Shown in pieces: positions 7,012 to 13,184 of a DNA stretch of 20,199 nt. Below the pieces are notes generated by a model. The model was not told where the DNA came from and did not search any database. It saw only the letters and a list, made by a program, of their open reading frames with translations. The stretch spans positions 1-20,199 of the forward strand of contig CADCUZ010000165.1 of the NCBI GenBank assembly GCA_902806015.1, read 5' to 3'. The position numbers and the translations under genes are program-made. The DNA comes from an uncultured Rubrobacteraceae bacterium (GTDB lineage Bacteria > Actinomycetota > Rubrobacteria > Rubrobacterales > Rubrobacteraceae). The first letter of the stretch is position 1, and each line of letters begins with the position of its first letter.

Positions 7012-7815
7012 CTAGACCTTCTCGGCGCGCACCACGTAGCGGACGTTCCAGTTCGGTCCGGCGGTCCAGTAGTCGCCGTAGTCTTCGATGCAAGTCTGCA
7101 GGCTCACGACGTCGCTTCCGGTCGGCTCCGTCACCGACATGTCCGTGATCGGCACCTCCAGGATCTCGCTGACCGCGTAGTTGTAGGTCCGGCCGTTGGC
7201 ATCCGTGAGCGAGACCGGGTCGCCGATCGCCACCGAAGGCAGGTCCCAGAAGATGTGGTCGCTGCCGGTGCCGGGATAGCCGAGGCGGTGGCCGGCCACG
7301 TAGGTGTTGGAGCCGGGTATCCACGGATACCCCGTGCCGGCGAGGTGACCCGTGCCCGCCGAGAGAGAACTCTCGGCCGTGCCTTCGTAGACAGGAACGC
7401 CCGAGAGGCCGATGCTGGGGACGCTCAGGGACATGGTGGTGTCGGCCGGCGCGGAGGCCGGGGCTTCTGCCGTCGTAGCTTCCGCTGGGGCATACTGCGA
7501 GGCAGCGGCGGTCTCCGGCTCCGCGGCGGCCACTTCTACCTGCTCTCGGTCGCTGGTCTCCTTTTTCTGCTCCTCTGCGCTGTCTTTTTTGGCCTCGTCT
7601 TTTTTGGCCTCGTCCTTGTTGGCGCTTTCGTCCTTCTTCCCAGCCCCTTTTGCCTTGGCGGTGGTATCCTCGACGGCGCTCTGCGCCTGCTCCTCGCCCG
7701 CCCCCGGGAGCAGCCGCGTTCCGACAAAGACCGAGGTGCCCAATACCACGAGCGCGACGACGCCGAGCAACAACACACCGGCCCTTCCCCAACCGCTACC
7801 GGATCTTCCCGCCAT
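7012..7815 (-). CDS. Sortase, class E-like, with long charged linker
   Basis: This is a third sortase of the window, 267 residues. One transmembrane anchor spans residues 11-33 (VLLLGVVALVVLGTSVF). A low-complexity linker of about 90 residues follows (residues 38-125; first Lys/Asp/Glu-rich with a repeated AKKDE unit, then Ala/Thr/Pro-rich), probably reaching through the wall. The catalytic barrel shows His176 in YVAGHRLG, Cys242 in SLQTC and Arg259 in WNVRYVV. The start is ATG at 7815, not the longer frame to 7905, because a perfect AAGGAGGAG (7818-7826) immediately precedes it and the hydrophobic anchor then begins at the expected distance. It is distinct from the 398-979 enzyme: the tail between Cys and Arg is longer and contains DYWTAGPNW. 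No substrate gene is adjacent. It is transcribed toward sixA, convergently. Confidence 0.9.
   Translation of the reverse strand: MAGRSGSGWGRAGVLLLGVVALVVLGTSVFVGTRLLPGAGEEQAQSAVEDTTAKAKGAGKKDESANKDEAKKDEAKKDSAEEQKKETSDREQVEVAAAEPETAAASQYAPAEATTAEAPASAPADTTMSLSVPSIGLSGVPVYEGTAESSLSAGTGHLAGTGYPWIPGSNTYVAGHRLGYPGTGSDHIFWDLPSVAIGDPVSLTDANGRTYNYAVSEILEVPITDMSVTEPTGSDVVSLQTCIEDYGDYWTAGPNWNVRYVVRAEKV
7582..7611 (-). repeat. Perfect 15-bp tandem duplication with A6 runs in the sortase linker
   Basis: The unit GTCTTTTTTGGCCTC occurs twice without change at 7582-7596 and 7597-7611, followed by a degenerate third copy. On the coding strand it reads GAGGCCAAAAAAGAC and encodes the AKKDE repeat of the linker. 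Each unit carries six A in a row in an otherwise G+C-rich gene. Confidence 0.85.
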
Positions 7816-7906
7816 CGCTCCTCCTTGCTTCTCCCCCCGACGGAGAACACATATTCTGGACCAAACTCTCGCTAATTCCCGCCCGGATGCGGCGGCAGCA
7901 ACCACA

Positions 7907-7935
7907 TAATTAACACCTGGACACCCTTCTTACAA
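7907..7935 (-). promoter_or_regulatory. Possible promoter of the linker sortase
   Basis: On the minus strand TTGTAA (7930-7935) is followed after 17-18 bp by an AT-rich TAATTAT, a weak -10. The -35 hexamer is the same as the one proposed for the sortase at 398. The remaining gap 7936-8041 shows four closely spaced GAAAC/GAAAG units (7946-7967) and no gene. Confidence 0.25.
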
Positions 7936-8041
7936 GAGTTCTAACGGAAACGAAACGAAAGCGAAACATGGCGTTGTCCGGCGGCCGGTGGTCGTCGGAC
8001 TCGAAGCCCGCCCGCCTCTCCGAGGTTCCGATGGGGGCTCG

Positions 8042-9160
8042 CTAAAAGCGGGTGAGGCCCGCTATGCCGCCGAACTCGTCCCTCAGGACGTCGGTGTTCT
8101 CGTTCTCCCCGCGCATAAAGTCCAGGCGGGCGCCGCGGGCCGCGGCGAGCTCCACGAGCACGTCGGTGAGGGGCCGCACGCGGGTCGGTTCCCCGGAGAA
8201 GGGGCTCTTCTCCTGGGTGATGTCCATGATGGCGAGGCCGTCGGTGTCGGACCAGCGCACCTCCCCATCCAATTCCCACAGTACCGCGAGGTGGTAGACG
8301 CGGTTCTCCTCTTGAAGGGCCTTTATGGTGTCTTCGGGCCCGCGGACGCCGCGCTCTCGGATCGCCGCCAGGAGTCCTGCCTCACGCTCGTGCTCTGCCC
8401 TCTGCCGGATCTCCTCCAGGCGGTCCAGGATCTCGCCCTCCGAAGCGCTGAGGTCGACGCGCTCCTCGGCCGCCACCCTGTCCTTGAGATCGTTGGGGAG
8501 CGCCTCACGGAAGCCGGCCGTTATCTCCCTGGGGCCGGCGAGGATCAGGCGCTTCACCCCCTCGCGGAAGGCGACGTCCCTCGCGAGCTCGCCCATCTCC
8601 TTGTAGTAGCGGTGCGTGAGTTCCTGCTGCGTGCGGCCCGCCGGGTCCATGTCCGTCGAGCCGTGACTCCTGGGGTAGGGTCGGCTGGGGCGCAGGTCCA
8701 ACTCCCGGAAGCCTTTGCCCTTGATCTGCTCGTCCCCCTCGGGCCCTGCCAGCGGCGAGACCACGAAGTACCGGAACCTCTCGGCGTCCAGGACGATCGC
8801 CCCGTAGGCCTCGTACTCGTCGAGCACGAGGGTGAGCGGGACCACGTACGGGTCCCCCCAGCGGCAGGACTCCGGCAGGTCGACCTGCAGCCGGTAGACC
8901 TCAAAGAGCCCGTCCTCGGCCGCAAAAACGGCCAGCGTCCTGGCGCGAGGATGGCTCCCCTCTTCGAGGGCCTCGCGCACCCGCTCCTGCAACGCCTCCG
9001 GCACACCCTCGTCGTTCATTGCGTCTCTGAGCCGCACGAGGTAAGCCTGCCCCTGGTTCTCCGGGATGGCGGCGTTCACGCTCACGTAAGCCGACAGCAT
9101 CGGCCCCCCGCGGCCCGCCATCGCGGTTACCGTCTGCCTCAGGTCCTGCGCCTGCGCCAT
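8042..9160 (-). CDS. Bacterial eRF1-like (baeRF) family protein
   Basis: This 372-residue protein has the layout of the bacterial archaeo-eukaryotic release factor (baeRF) families described by comparative genomics: an N-terminal domain (LSAYVSVN... then VPEALQERVREALEEG), a central domain with VVPLTLVLDEYEAYGAIVLDAERFRYFVV, and an RNase H-like eRF1 domain 2-like part with QQELTHRYYKEMGELARDVAF and KRLILAGPREITAGFREALP, ending in an L7Ae-like portion (YHLAVLWELDG, VELAAARGARLDFM). No GGQ motif appears where eRF1 would carry it; the corresponding loop reads HGSTDMDPAGRTQQ. Such proteins are proposed to act in ribosome rescue or hibernation, but I know no proven reaction for this one. The start is ATG at 9160 with AGGAG nine bases upstream. 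It is divergent from the small gene at 9284, with a palindrome between them. Confidence 0.75.
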   Translation of the reverse strand: MAQAQDLRQTVTAMAGRGGPMLSAYVSVNAAIPENQGQAYLVRLRDAMNDEGVPEALQERVREALEEGSHPRARTLAVFAAEDGLFEVYRLQVDLPESCRWGDPYVVPLTLVLDEYEAYGAIVLDAERFRYFVVSPLAGPEGDEQIKGKGFRELDLRPSRPYPRSHGSTDMDPAGRTQQELTHRYYKEMGELARDVAFREGVKRLILAGPREITAGFREALPNDLKDRVAAEERVDLSASEGEILDRLEEIRQRAEHEREAGLLAAIRERGVRGPEDTIKALQEENRVYHLAVLWELDGEVRWSDTDGLAIMDITQEKSPFSGEPTRVRPLTDVLVELAAARGARLDFMRGENENTDVLRDEFGGIAGLTRF

Positions 9161-9194
9161 GTGTGAGCACTCCTGATCGGTAATAGTGTGGGAC

Positions 9195-9209
9195 GAACCT
9201 TCAAGGTTC
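9195..9209. promoter_or_regulatory. Perfect 15-bp palindrome, likely operator
   Basis: GAACCTT-C-AAGGTTC is a perfect inverted repeat (7 bp arms, one central base) in the divergent gap between the baeRF gene and the small gene at 9284. It lies just upstream of a weak minus-strand -10 (TATTAC, 9179-9184), that is, in the -35 region of the baeRF promoter. Its compact ACCTTnAAGGT core resembles sites bound by MerR-family activators, which sit between -35 and -10; that is only a resemblance. Confidence 0.5.
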
Positions 9210-9271
9210 CCGCGTACCTGTTCGCGTAAACACGCCCGCTTCCGGCCGTGTTAGCCTTGCGGCTAGCTACC

Positions 9272-9277
9272 GAGGAG
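9272..9277 (+). promoter_or_regulatory. Ribosome binding site that selects the TTG start at 9284
   Basis: GAGGAG lies 6 bp before TTG 9284. The upstream GTG at 9248 in the same frame has no purine-rich site before it, so the shorter protein is preferred. Confidence 0.6.
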
Positions 9278-9283
9278 AACCCG

Positions 9284-9673
9284 TTGTCCCGTCGCGCGTA
9301 TCGGCTTCCCGAAGACCTGGCCCGGCACGCCCCGGACGAGCGTTTCGCCCCCGACGAACTGCGCGAGGCCTGCCGGAAGGCGGGAGAAAACCTGGGCTCC
9401 GAGGACGCCCAAAAGGCCCGCTTCAGATCGGCGGCGGAGATGGTGGAACTGTGGCGCGGTCTGGACCTGCCGGCCTGGATCTCACCCTACGCCCTGCGCG
9501 ACGCCCGGCTCGGCTATCTGCACGGCTACGAGAGGCCACTCGTATCCGGAGAACTCACCAGGGACCAAACCTCCCGCGCCGCCCTGGCGCGCTGGGGCGA
9601 ACGGTGGCAATACAAGCTTGAGTCGGCCCGACGAAGGGCCGCCAACCCGCAACAGTCGCCCGCCCCCGAATAA
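9284..9673 (+). CDS. Small hypothetical protein
   Basis: I do not recognise this protein. From TTG 9284 it has 129 residues: a basic/acidic, probably helical protein without signal peptide or membrane segment. Its centre carries several aromatic and Pro residues (MVELWRGLDLPAWISPYALR, LGYLHGYERPL) that look like a folded core, and the tail is basic and low complexity (RRRAANPQQSPAPE). Third positions are strongly G/C-biased and the frame has a good ribosome site, so it is very likely a real gene. It is divergent from the baeRF gene and followed by about 600 bp without a convincing gene. A short near-palindrome (GTTAGCC TTGC GGCTAGC, 9250-9267) lies directly before its ribosome site and could be an operator. 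Confidence 0.6.
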   Translation: MSRRAYRLPEDLARHAPDERFAPDELREACRKAGENLGSEDAQKARFRSAAEMVELWRGLDLPAWISPYALRDARLGYLHGYERPLVSGELTRDQTSRAALARWGERWQYKLESARRRAANPQQSPAPE

Positions 9674-10275
9674 TCCTTCACCGCACGGGGTAGCACGCTC
9701 GCAGACCTCGTCACAATTTACCCGGCTTATGCGTACCGCCAACCGGGCAGTAACGGTGCCGCCCACTTTCGACCGTGCGCTCGAAAACGCGGGCCGGAGC
9801 GTGGTAGCGTGGGCCCTCACGGCTGAGGTCGCTGCCCTTGTTATGACGGGCCGGGAAGACCGACGAGCTCCTACCGTAACCAATCAGGTCCCCAAAGATG
9901 ACCGCGTCGGGCGGGCCTGGGTCCTTCGGGGGCCCGGACTTTTCGTGCCTAACTCCCGAGAAAGCTTCGCGTTAGCCGTGTGTAACCCAGCTAGCGGGTC
10001 TATATGCCCATCGCCATAGGACCGTTACGTCAACGCGCCCCGAGGCGCGGAAGTCGGGGTGCATCTGGCGCCCAGGCCAGCCGAGCGGGATCGGTTTACT
10101 AGGCATATCTCCAGGTGCTTCACGTGTTTTAAGGCTTGATCCGGGTTTCCATGACGAACGACCGCAGTTCCGGTTCGGCGCGGCGGCCGTGGGCCTCGAG
10201 ATCTTGCTGGCGCCGGTCTACCGGAAATTCTCGCGCTCCTCGGGATCACGCCGGCGCAGGGGGCCTGAGGCGCCC
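9674..10275. other. About 600 bp without a convincing gene; two hairpins
   Basis: No frame shows a recognisable domain. The best plus-strand frame (ATG 9729 to 10019, 96 codons) has weaker third-position G/C bias than its neighbours and no ribosome site. The region is locally AT-richer (about 9950-10020 and 10095-10140). Two structures are present: an imperfect stem around TTCG at 9914-9939 followed by four T (9940-9943), and a 9-bp stem with one wobble at 10035-10043/10054-10062. It may hold a decayed gene, long untranslated ends or a small RNA. Confidence 0.4.
9914..9943 (+). terminator. Terminator-like hairpin in the gene-free stretch
   Basis: A GC-rich imperfect stem (GCCTGGGTCC with GGGCCCGG, including G-T wobbles) closes around a TTCG-containing loop and is followed by ACTTTT. 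It lies 240 bp beyond the small gene at 9284-9673, far for that gene's own terminator, and could instead end an unannotated RNA. Confidence 0.35.
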
Positions 10276-10656
10276 TTAGCAGTCCCTCTTTATGGTGTCG
10301 CAGTCTTCCAGGCACTCGCGGTTGTCGCGGAGGAGCTCCTCGCCGAGACCGAGGATCGTCCTGATACGCTCGTCCGAGACGGAGTAGTACGCGTTACGCC
10401 CTTCGCGTCTTACCTGCACGTAGCCGCACCCGGAGAGGCAGCGGAGGTGGTCCGAGACGCGGGGTTGCGGGGCTTCGAGTTCGTTCACCAGCTCCCCGAC
10501 CTTCATCTCGCCCCTCTGCACGAGGAGCAGCAAGATGGAGAGCCGCGTCGAGTTGGCGAAGCCGTTGAAGAGCCTGGCCAGCAGGCACATCTCCTCGCTC
10601 TCGCGCCCGACCGCGATGCCCGATAGGGGCCCGTACTCGATGACGTTTTCCCGCAA
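10276..10656 (-). CDS. ArsR/SmtB family metal-sensing repressor, CmtR-like
   Basis: This is a 126-residue winged-helix repressor that normally leaves DNA when it binds a metal. The DNA-binding part is clear: NSTRLSILLLL, then VGELVNEL and APQPRVSDHLRCLSGCGYVQVRREGRNAYYSV. Cys73 and Cys77 sit in the recognition helix as CLSGCG, the same place as Cys57/Cys61 of the Mycobacterium Cd/Pb sensor CmtR (HLSCLRGCG). Three further cysteines end the protein (Cys115, Cys119, Cys126 in RECLEDCDTIKRDC) and can supply the third thiolate that CmtR takes from its tail; Cys24 is extra. A soft, thiophilic metal such as Cd(II) or Pb(II) is therefore likely. The start is TTG at 10656, chosen because AAAGGAG (10663-10669) lies 6 bp upstream. 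No efflux pump or metal resistance gene is adjacent; the next gene is the TPM protein upstream. Confidence 0.9.
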   Translation of the reverse strand: MRENVIEYGPLSGIAVGRESEEMCLLARLFNGFANSTRLSILLLLVQRGEMKVGELVNELEAPQPRVSDHLRCLSGCGYVQVRREGRNAYYSVSDERIRTILGLGEELLRDNRECLEDCDTIKRDC

Positions 10657-10700
10657 AACCAGCTCCTTTCACGTCGCCTAGGTGCGCCCCCCGCCATTAA

Positions 10701-10708
10701 GTGTACAC
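10701..10708. promoter_or_regulatory. Candidate operator of the ArsR-type repressor
   Basis: GTGTACAC is a perfect 8-bp palindrome about 45 bp before the TTG start, inside the only AT-rich stretch between the ArsR gene and the TPM gene. Flanks extend it imperfectly (AAG-C-GTGTACAC-TT on the minus strand). ArsR repressors usually autoregulate from such sites. Confidence 0.35.
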
Positions 10709-10767
10709 GCTTTCACATACGGTAAGCGGCGTTCCACAGCGCCCGCCCTGGGTTGCGGGACGCGGGT

Positions 10768-12567
10768 CTAGAAATCCCCGCCGCCGAAGTCTCCGCCGCC
10801 GCCGAAATCGCCGCCTCCCCAATCGCCCCCGCCGAAGTCTCCGCCGCCCCAGTCGTCACCGAAGCCCGTGGAGGGGTCGCCCATGTACATGTAGTCGTTG
10901 TCCAGGGCCTCGAAGAGCAGGAGCGCGGTGAGCCAGTCGCCCCCGAAGAAACCGTAGCGGGCGTTGCCCAGCTGGTACTCGTATTCTCTGAGCCTCTGGC
11001 GCTGGTAAGGGTCCATCAGGTGCTCGTTGGCCCTCGCCTGCGCCAGGCGGGCCTCGAGCTCGTTCAGCTTCTCTTCGCCCTCGCGCTTTTTGCGGTCGGC
11101 CGCCGCTGTGGCAGTCTTGAGCCGGCCCGGGGCCCGCATCACTTCCCCTGCGAGGTCGGAGGCCTCCCGGAGCAGGGAGCGGGCTTCGGCGAAGCGGCCG
11201 GCGCCCTCGGCGCGGTCCGCGCGGTCCGTGTGGCCTTCGGCGTGGAGCAGATTCGCGGACAGCTCCCCGGCGTTCGGAACCTCCTCGAGCGCGGCCGGGC
11301 CGAACTCGTTCAGCGCCCTCTGATGGGACCGTTCGTACCCCTTGAGGGTCTCACGGGCGCGGCCGATCGCGCCCTCCGCCGCGTGGCGTTCGTCGGGGAG
11401 GGCTTCGCGGGCGGCGACCTCGGCCCGCAGCGCCGTCCGGTGCGTGCGGGCCTGCTCCGCCAGAGCCTCCACCGCCGCGAGGGCCTGGCGGGGGTCGTAC
11501 TCGTCCCGGCGCGAGGCCCGGTCCGCGGCCTCGCGCGCCAGCCGGTCGTACTCCGGTCGCAGATCGAGGTGTTCGACGGCGACCCCCTCGGCCCGGGCGG
11601 GCTCCTCGGCCTCCTCGGCCGCCCTTATCTCGTCCGCCGCCGCCCGGAGCTTGCCGTCCAGGGCCCTGTCGGCGGCCCGATAGTCGTCTATGGTCCTCTC
11701 GGCCTCGTCGAGGTTCTGCATGGCCCCTACGAAGAGGCCGCGTCCGCGCTCCATCCCCTCGCGCGCGGAGACGGGATCTGAAGCGAGCCGCGACGCGGCC
11801 TCGTTGAACTCCTGGGCGAAACCGGCGGTCTTGGCGTCCGAGATCTTCGTCTCGACCCAATCTTCGGTCCGTTGGTCCAGCACAGGACGCTGGGCCTCAA
11901 GGTAGCCGGAGACGAGCTTCTCCTTCTCGTCGAACTCGTCCAGTCGTACGGTCAGGCCGGCGAACTCTTCCTCCGCGATCCGGCGTTCTTTTTCGAGGCG
12001 CCGCTTGTTGGTGCGGCGGTTCCTGAAAAGCAAGAAGGCCCCGGCCGCCGCCACGAGGAGCAGCAGCAGCCCGCCCCCCGGAAGACCGCCGGTGTCGTTC
12101 TGCGCCGCAACGGGCTCGCCGCCTACCTCCTCGGCGCCGGCCACGAGGCCCGCCGCGAAGTCCCCTTCCTGGAAGTATGGGACCATGGTCTCGTAGACGG
12201 CCTGCTCGGAGGCCCCGTCCAAGTTCGCCAGCTGGACCCATCCGTCCTCAGGGGCGACGAGGATGACGCCCGCGTCTTGCGGAAGGTTCTCTTCGCGCGC
12301 TTCGCGGGCCAGTAGCTCCCGCTGGGCCGCCTCGTCGTCCACGCCCGTGTCCGGGACCAGAAAAGCATAGAGCGGTTGTCCGGACCCTTCTTGCGCGGCG
12401 TCGAAGGCCTGCTGTACCTGCTGCTCCTCGGGACCGCTGAGTTCGTTGGCCTCGTCGTAGATCGTGTCCGAGCCCTGGGCCGCCGCGAGCGCGGGAAAGG
12501 ACACGAATGCGAGAACCGCCGCAAGCGTGCAGAGGAACAACGCCGCTTTTCTTGGCACGTAGGTCAA
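10768..12567 (-). CDS. Secreted/membrane TPM-domain protein with long coiled coil and DFGGG tail
   Basis: This 599-residue protein has, in order: a signal peptide (residues 1-31, ending ALAAAQG); a TPM domain (about 35-150; YDEANELSGPEEQQVQQAF, VPDTGVDD, AGVILVAPEDGWVQLA), a fold found in TPM phosphatase/Psb32/YgcG proteins; a glycine-led transmembrane helix (161-181); a basic stop-transfer (RNRRTNKRR); about 300 residues of charged, Ala/Glu/Arg-rich helix likely to be coiled coil (185-500); and a tail of GGGDF/GGGDW repeats (570-599). The TPM domain should face outside and the coiled coil and tail the cytoplasm. The precise function is unknown; TPM proteins are tied to membrane or photosystem maintenance elsewhere. 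Start TTG 12567, or in-frame GTG 12558; neither has a ribosome site, but a perfect TATAAT lies just upstream, suggesting leaderless translation. Confidence 0.8.
   Translation of the reverse strand: MTYVPRKAALFLCTLAAVLAFVSFPALAAAQGSDTIYDEANELSGPEEQQVQQAFDAAQEGSGQPLYAFLVPDTGVDDEAAQRELLAREAREENLPQDAGVILVAPEDGWVQLANLDGASEQAVYETMVPYFQEGDFAAGLVAGAEEVGGEPVAAQNDTGGLPGGGLLLLLVAAAGAFLLFRNRRTNKRRLEKERRIAEEEFAGLTVRLDEFDEKEKLVSGYLEAQRPVLDQRTEDWVETKISDAKTAGFAQEFNEAASRLASDPVSAREGMERGRGLFVGAMQNLDEAERTIDDYRAADRALDGKLRAAADEIRAAEEAEEPARAEGVAVEHLDLRPEYDRLAREAADRASRRDEYDPRQALAAVEALAEQARTHRTALRAEVAAREALPDERHAAEGAIGRARETLKGYERSHQRALNEFGPAALEEVPNAGELSANLLHAEGHTDRADRAEGAGRFAEARSLLREASDLAGEVMRAPGRLKTATAAADRKKREGEEKLNELEARLAQARANEHLMDPYQRQRLREYEYQLGNARYGFFGGDWLTALLLFEALDNDYMYMGDPSTGFGDDWGGGDFGGGDWGGGDFGGGGDFGGGDF
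10771..10862 (-). repeat. 15-bp tandem repeats encoding GGGDF/GGGDW
   Basis: About six units related to GAAGTCTCCGCCGCC (plus strand) run head to tail, with substitutions and one 18-bp unit. They encode the glycine-rich tail of the TPM protein. The period of 15 bp is a multiple of three, so copy-number change would keep the frame. Confidence 0.8.
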
Positions 12568-12576
12568 CCCGGACGG

Positions 12577-12582
12577 ATTATA
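12577..12582 (-). promoter_or_regulatory. Perfect TATAAT -10 next to the TPM gene start
   Basis: On the minus strand TATAAT ends 9 bp before TTG 12567. Transcription would begin about 7 bp downstream, almost at the start codon, giving a leaderless or nearly leaderless mRNA. No good -35 is visible at 17 bp; TTGCCG (12597-12602) is only 14 bp away. Confidence 0.45.
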
Positions 12583-12616
12583 CCCGGGCGGGTGCCCGGC
12601 AACGCGTCGCGCGCGG

Positions 12617-13184
12617 CTACCGGGAGAAAGCCGCGCGGGCGGCGGCCAGGTCCCAGAGGGCGTGCCCCACGCTCTTGAAGACCACCGTGACCGTCGGACG
12701 TTCGTTTTTTTGGAGGGCGTCTTCGAACGGGATCGCGTCGGCCCAGCGGAAGGCGCGTGCTCTCTCGGCCCGGATCAGGTCGCCGGCCTCCTCCCTCGCG
12801 CCCTCGATGGTGTCCACCACGACCGCGGAGCCGGAGATCAGACCGGGCGGCAGCTCCGCCGCTTCCGGCTCGAAGGACCCGACCGCCGCCACGAACGCGC
12901 CGTCGCGCACGCCTTCCGACAACACCGGCTCCCGGCTCGTCGTGGCGGTGACGATTAGGCCAACCTCGGCCACCTCGCCCCCTTCCGTCCGGATCACGGC
13001 CTCGCTCAACATGATGTACCGAGGAGGCGCCCGTCCTCCTCCGCGACCAGGGGCAACCTCGCGTGCCCCCGTCGCGCAAATCGTCCGCAAAGCGCGCCTC
13101 ACCTTCTCTCCAGAACGCCCCGCCGTGGACGACTCCGATCCCGCGTATGTCTCTTCGCGCCTCCTGACGGATCTCCACGCCCAT
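12617..13184 (-). pseudogene. Ornithine cyclodeaminase/mu-crystallin family gene, truncated and frameshifted
   Basis: Only the C-terminal NAD(P)-binding half of this family (normally about 310-330 residues) is present. The frame starting at ATG 13184 reads RRDIRGIGVV...EGEARFADDLRDG and matches the usual RDI..V.VW.R..E.A..FA.DL. After a G5 run near 13070 the homology moves to the next frame: GAREVAP, GLIVTATTSREPVLSEGVRDGAFVAAVGSF, EAGDLIRAE and the ending FKSVGHALWDLAAARAAF. One extra G explains the shift. The amino half with the substrate site is missing. The ATG overlaps the upstream oxidase stop (TGATG), so it is the third cistron of that operon. Intact relatives are ornithine or lysine cyclodeaminases, archaeal alanine dehydrogenase and ketimine (delta1-piperideine/pyrroline-2-carboxylate) reductases such as mu-crystallin. 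The reaction of the ancestor cannot be fixed; the operon favours a ketimine reductase. Confidence 0.8.

Noticed and set aside
7816..7905. Longer start (7905) for the linker sortase
   Set aside because: The extra 30 residues would precede a perfect ribosome site (7818-7826) and displace the signal anchor from the N-terminus.
9195..9209. Palindrome read as a LexA/DinR box
   Set aside because: The Gram-positive SOS box has GAAC and GTTC separated by 4 bp; here they are 7 bp apart.
9729..10019. A 96-codon plus-strand frame in the gene-free stretch
   Set aside because: No ribosome site, lower third-position G/C than neighbours, no recognisable motif, and it runs through a terminator-like hairpin. 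A decayed gene is possible but not supported.
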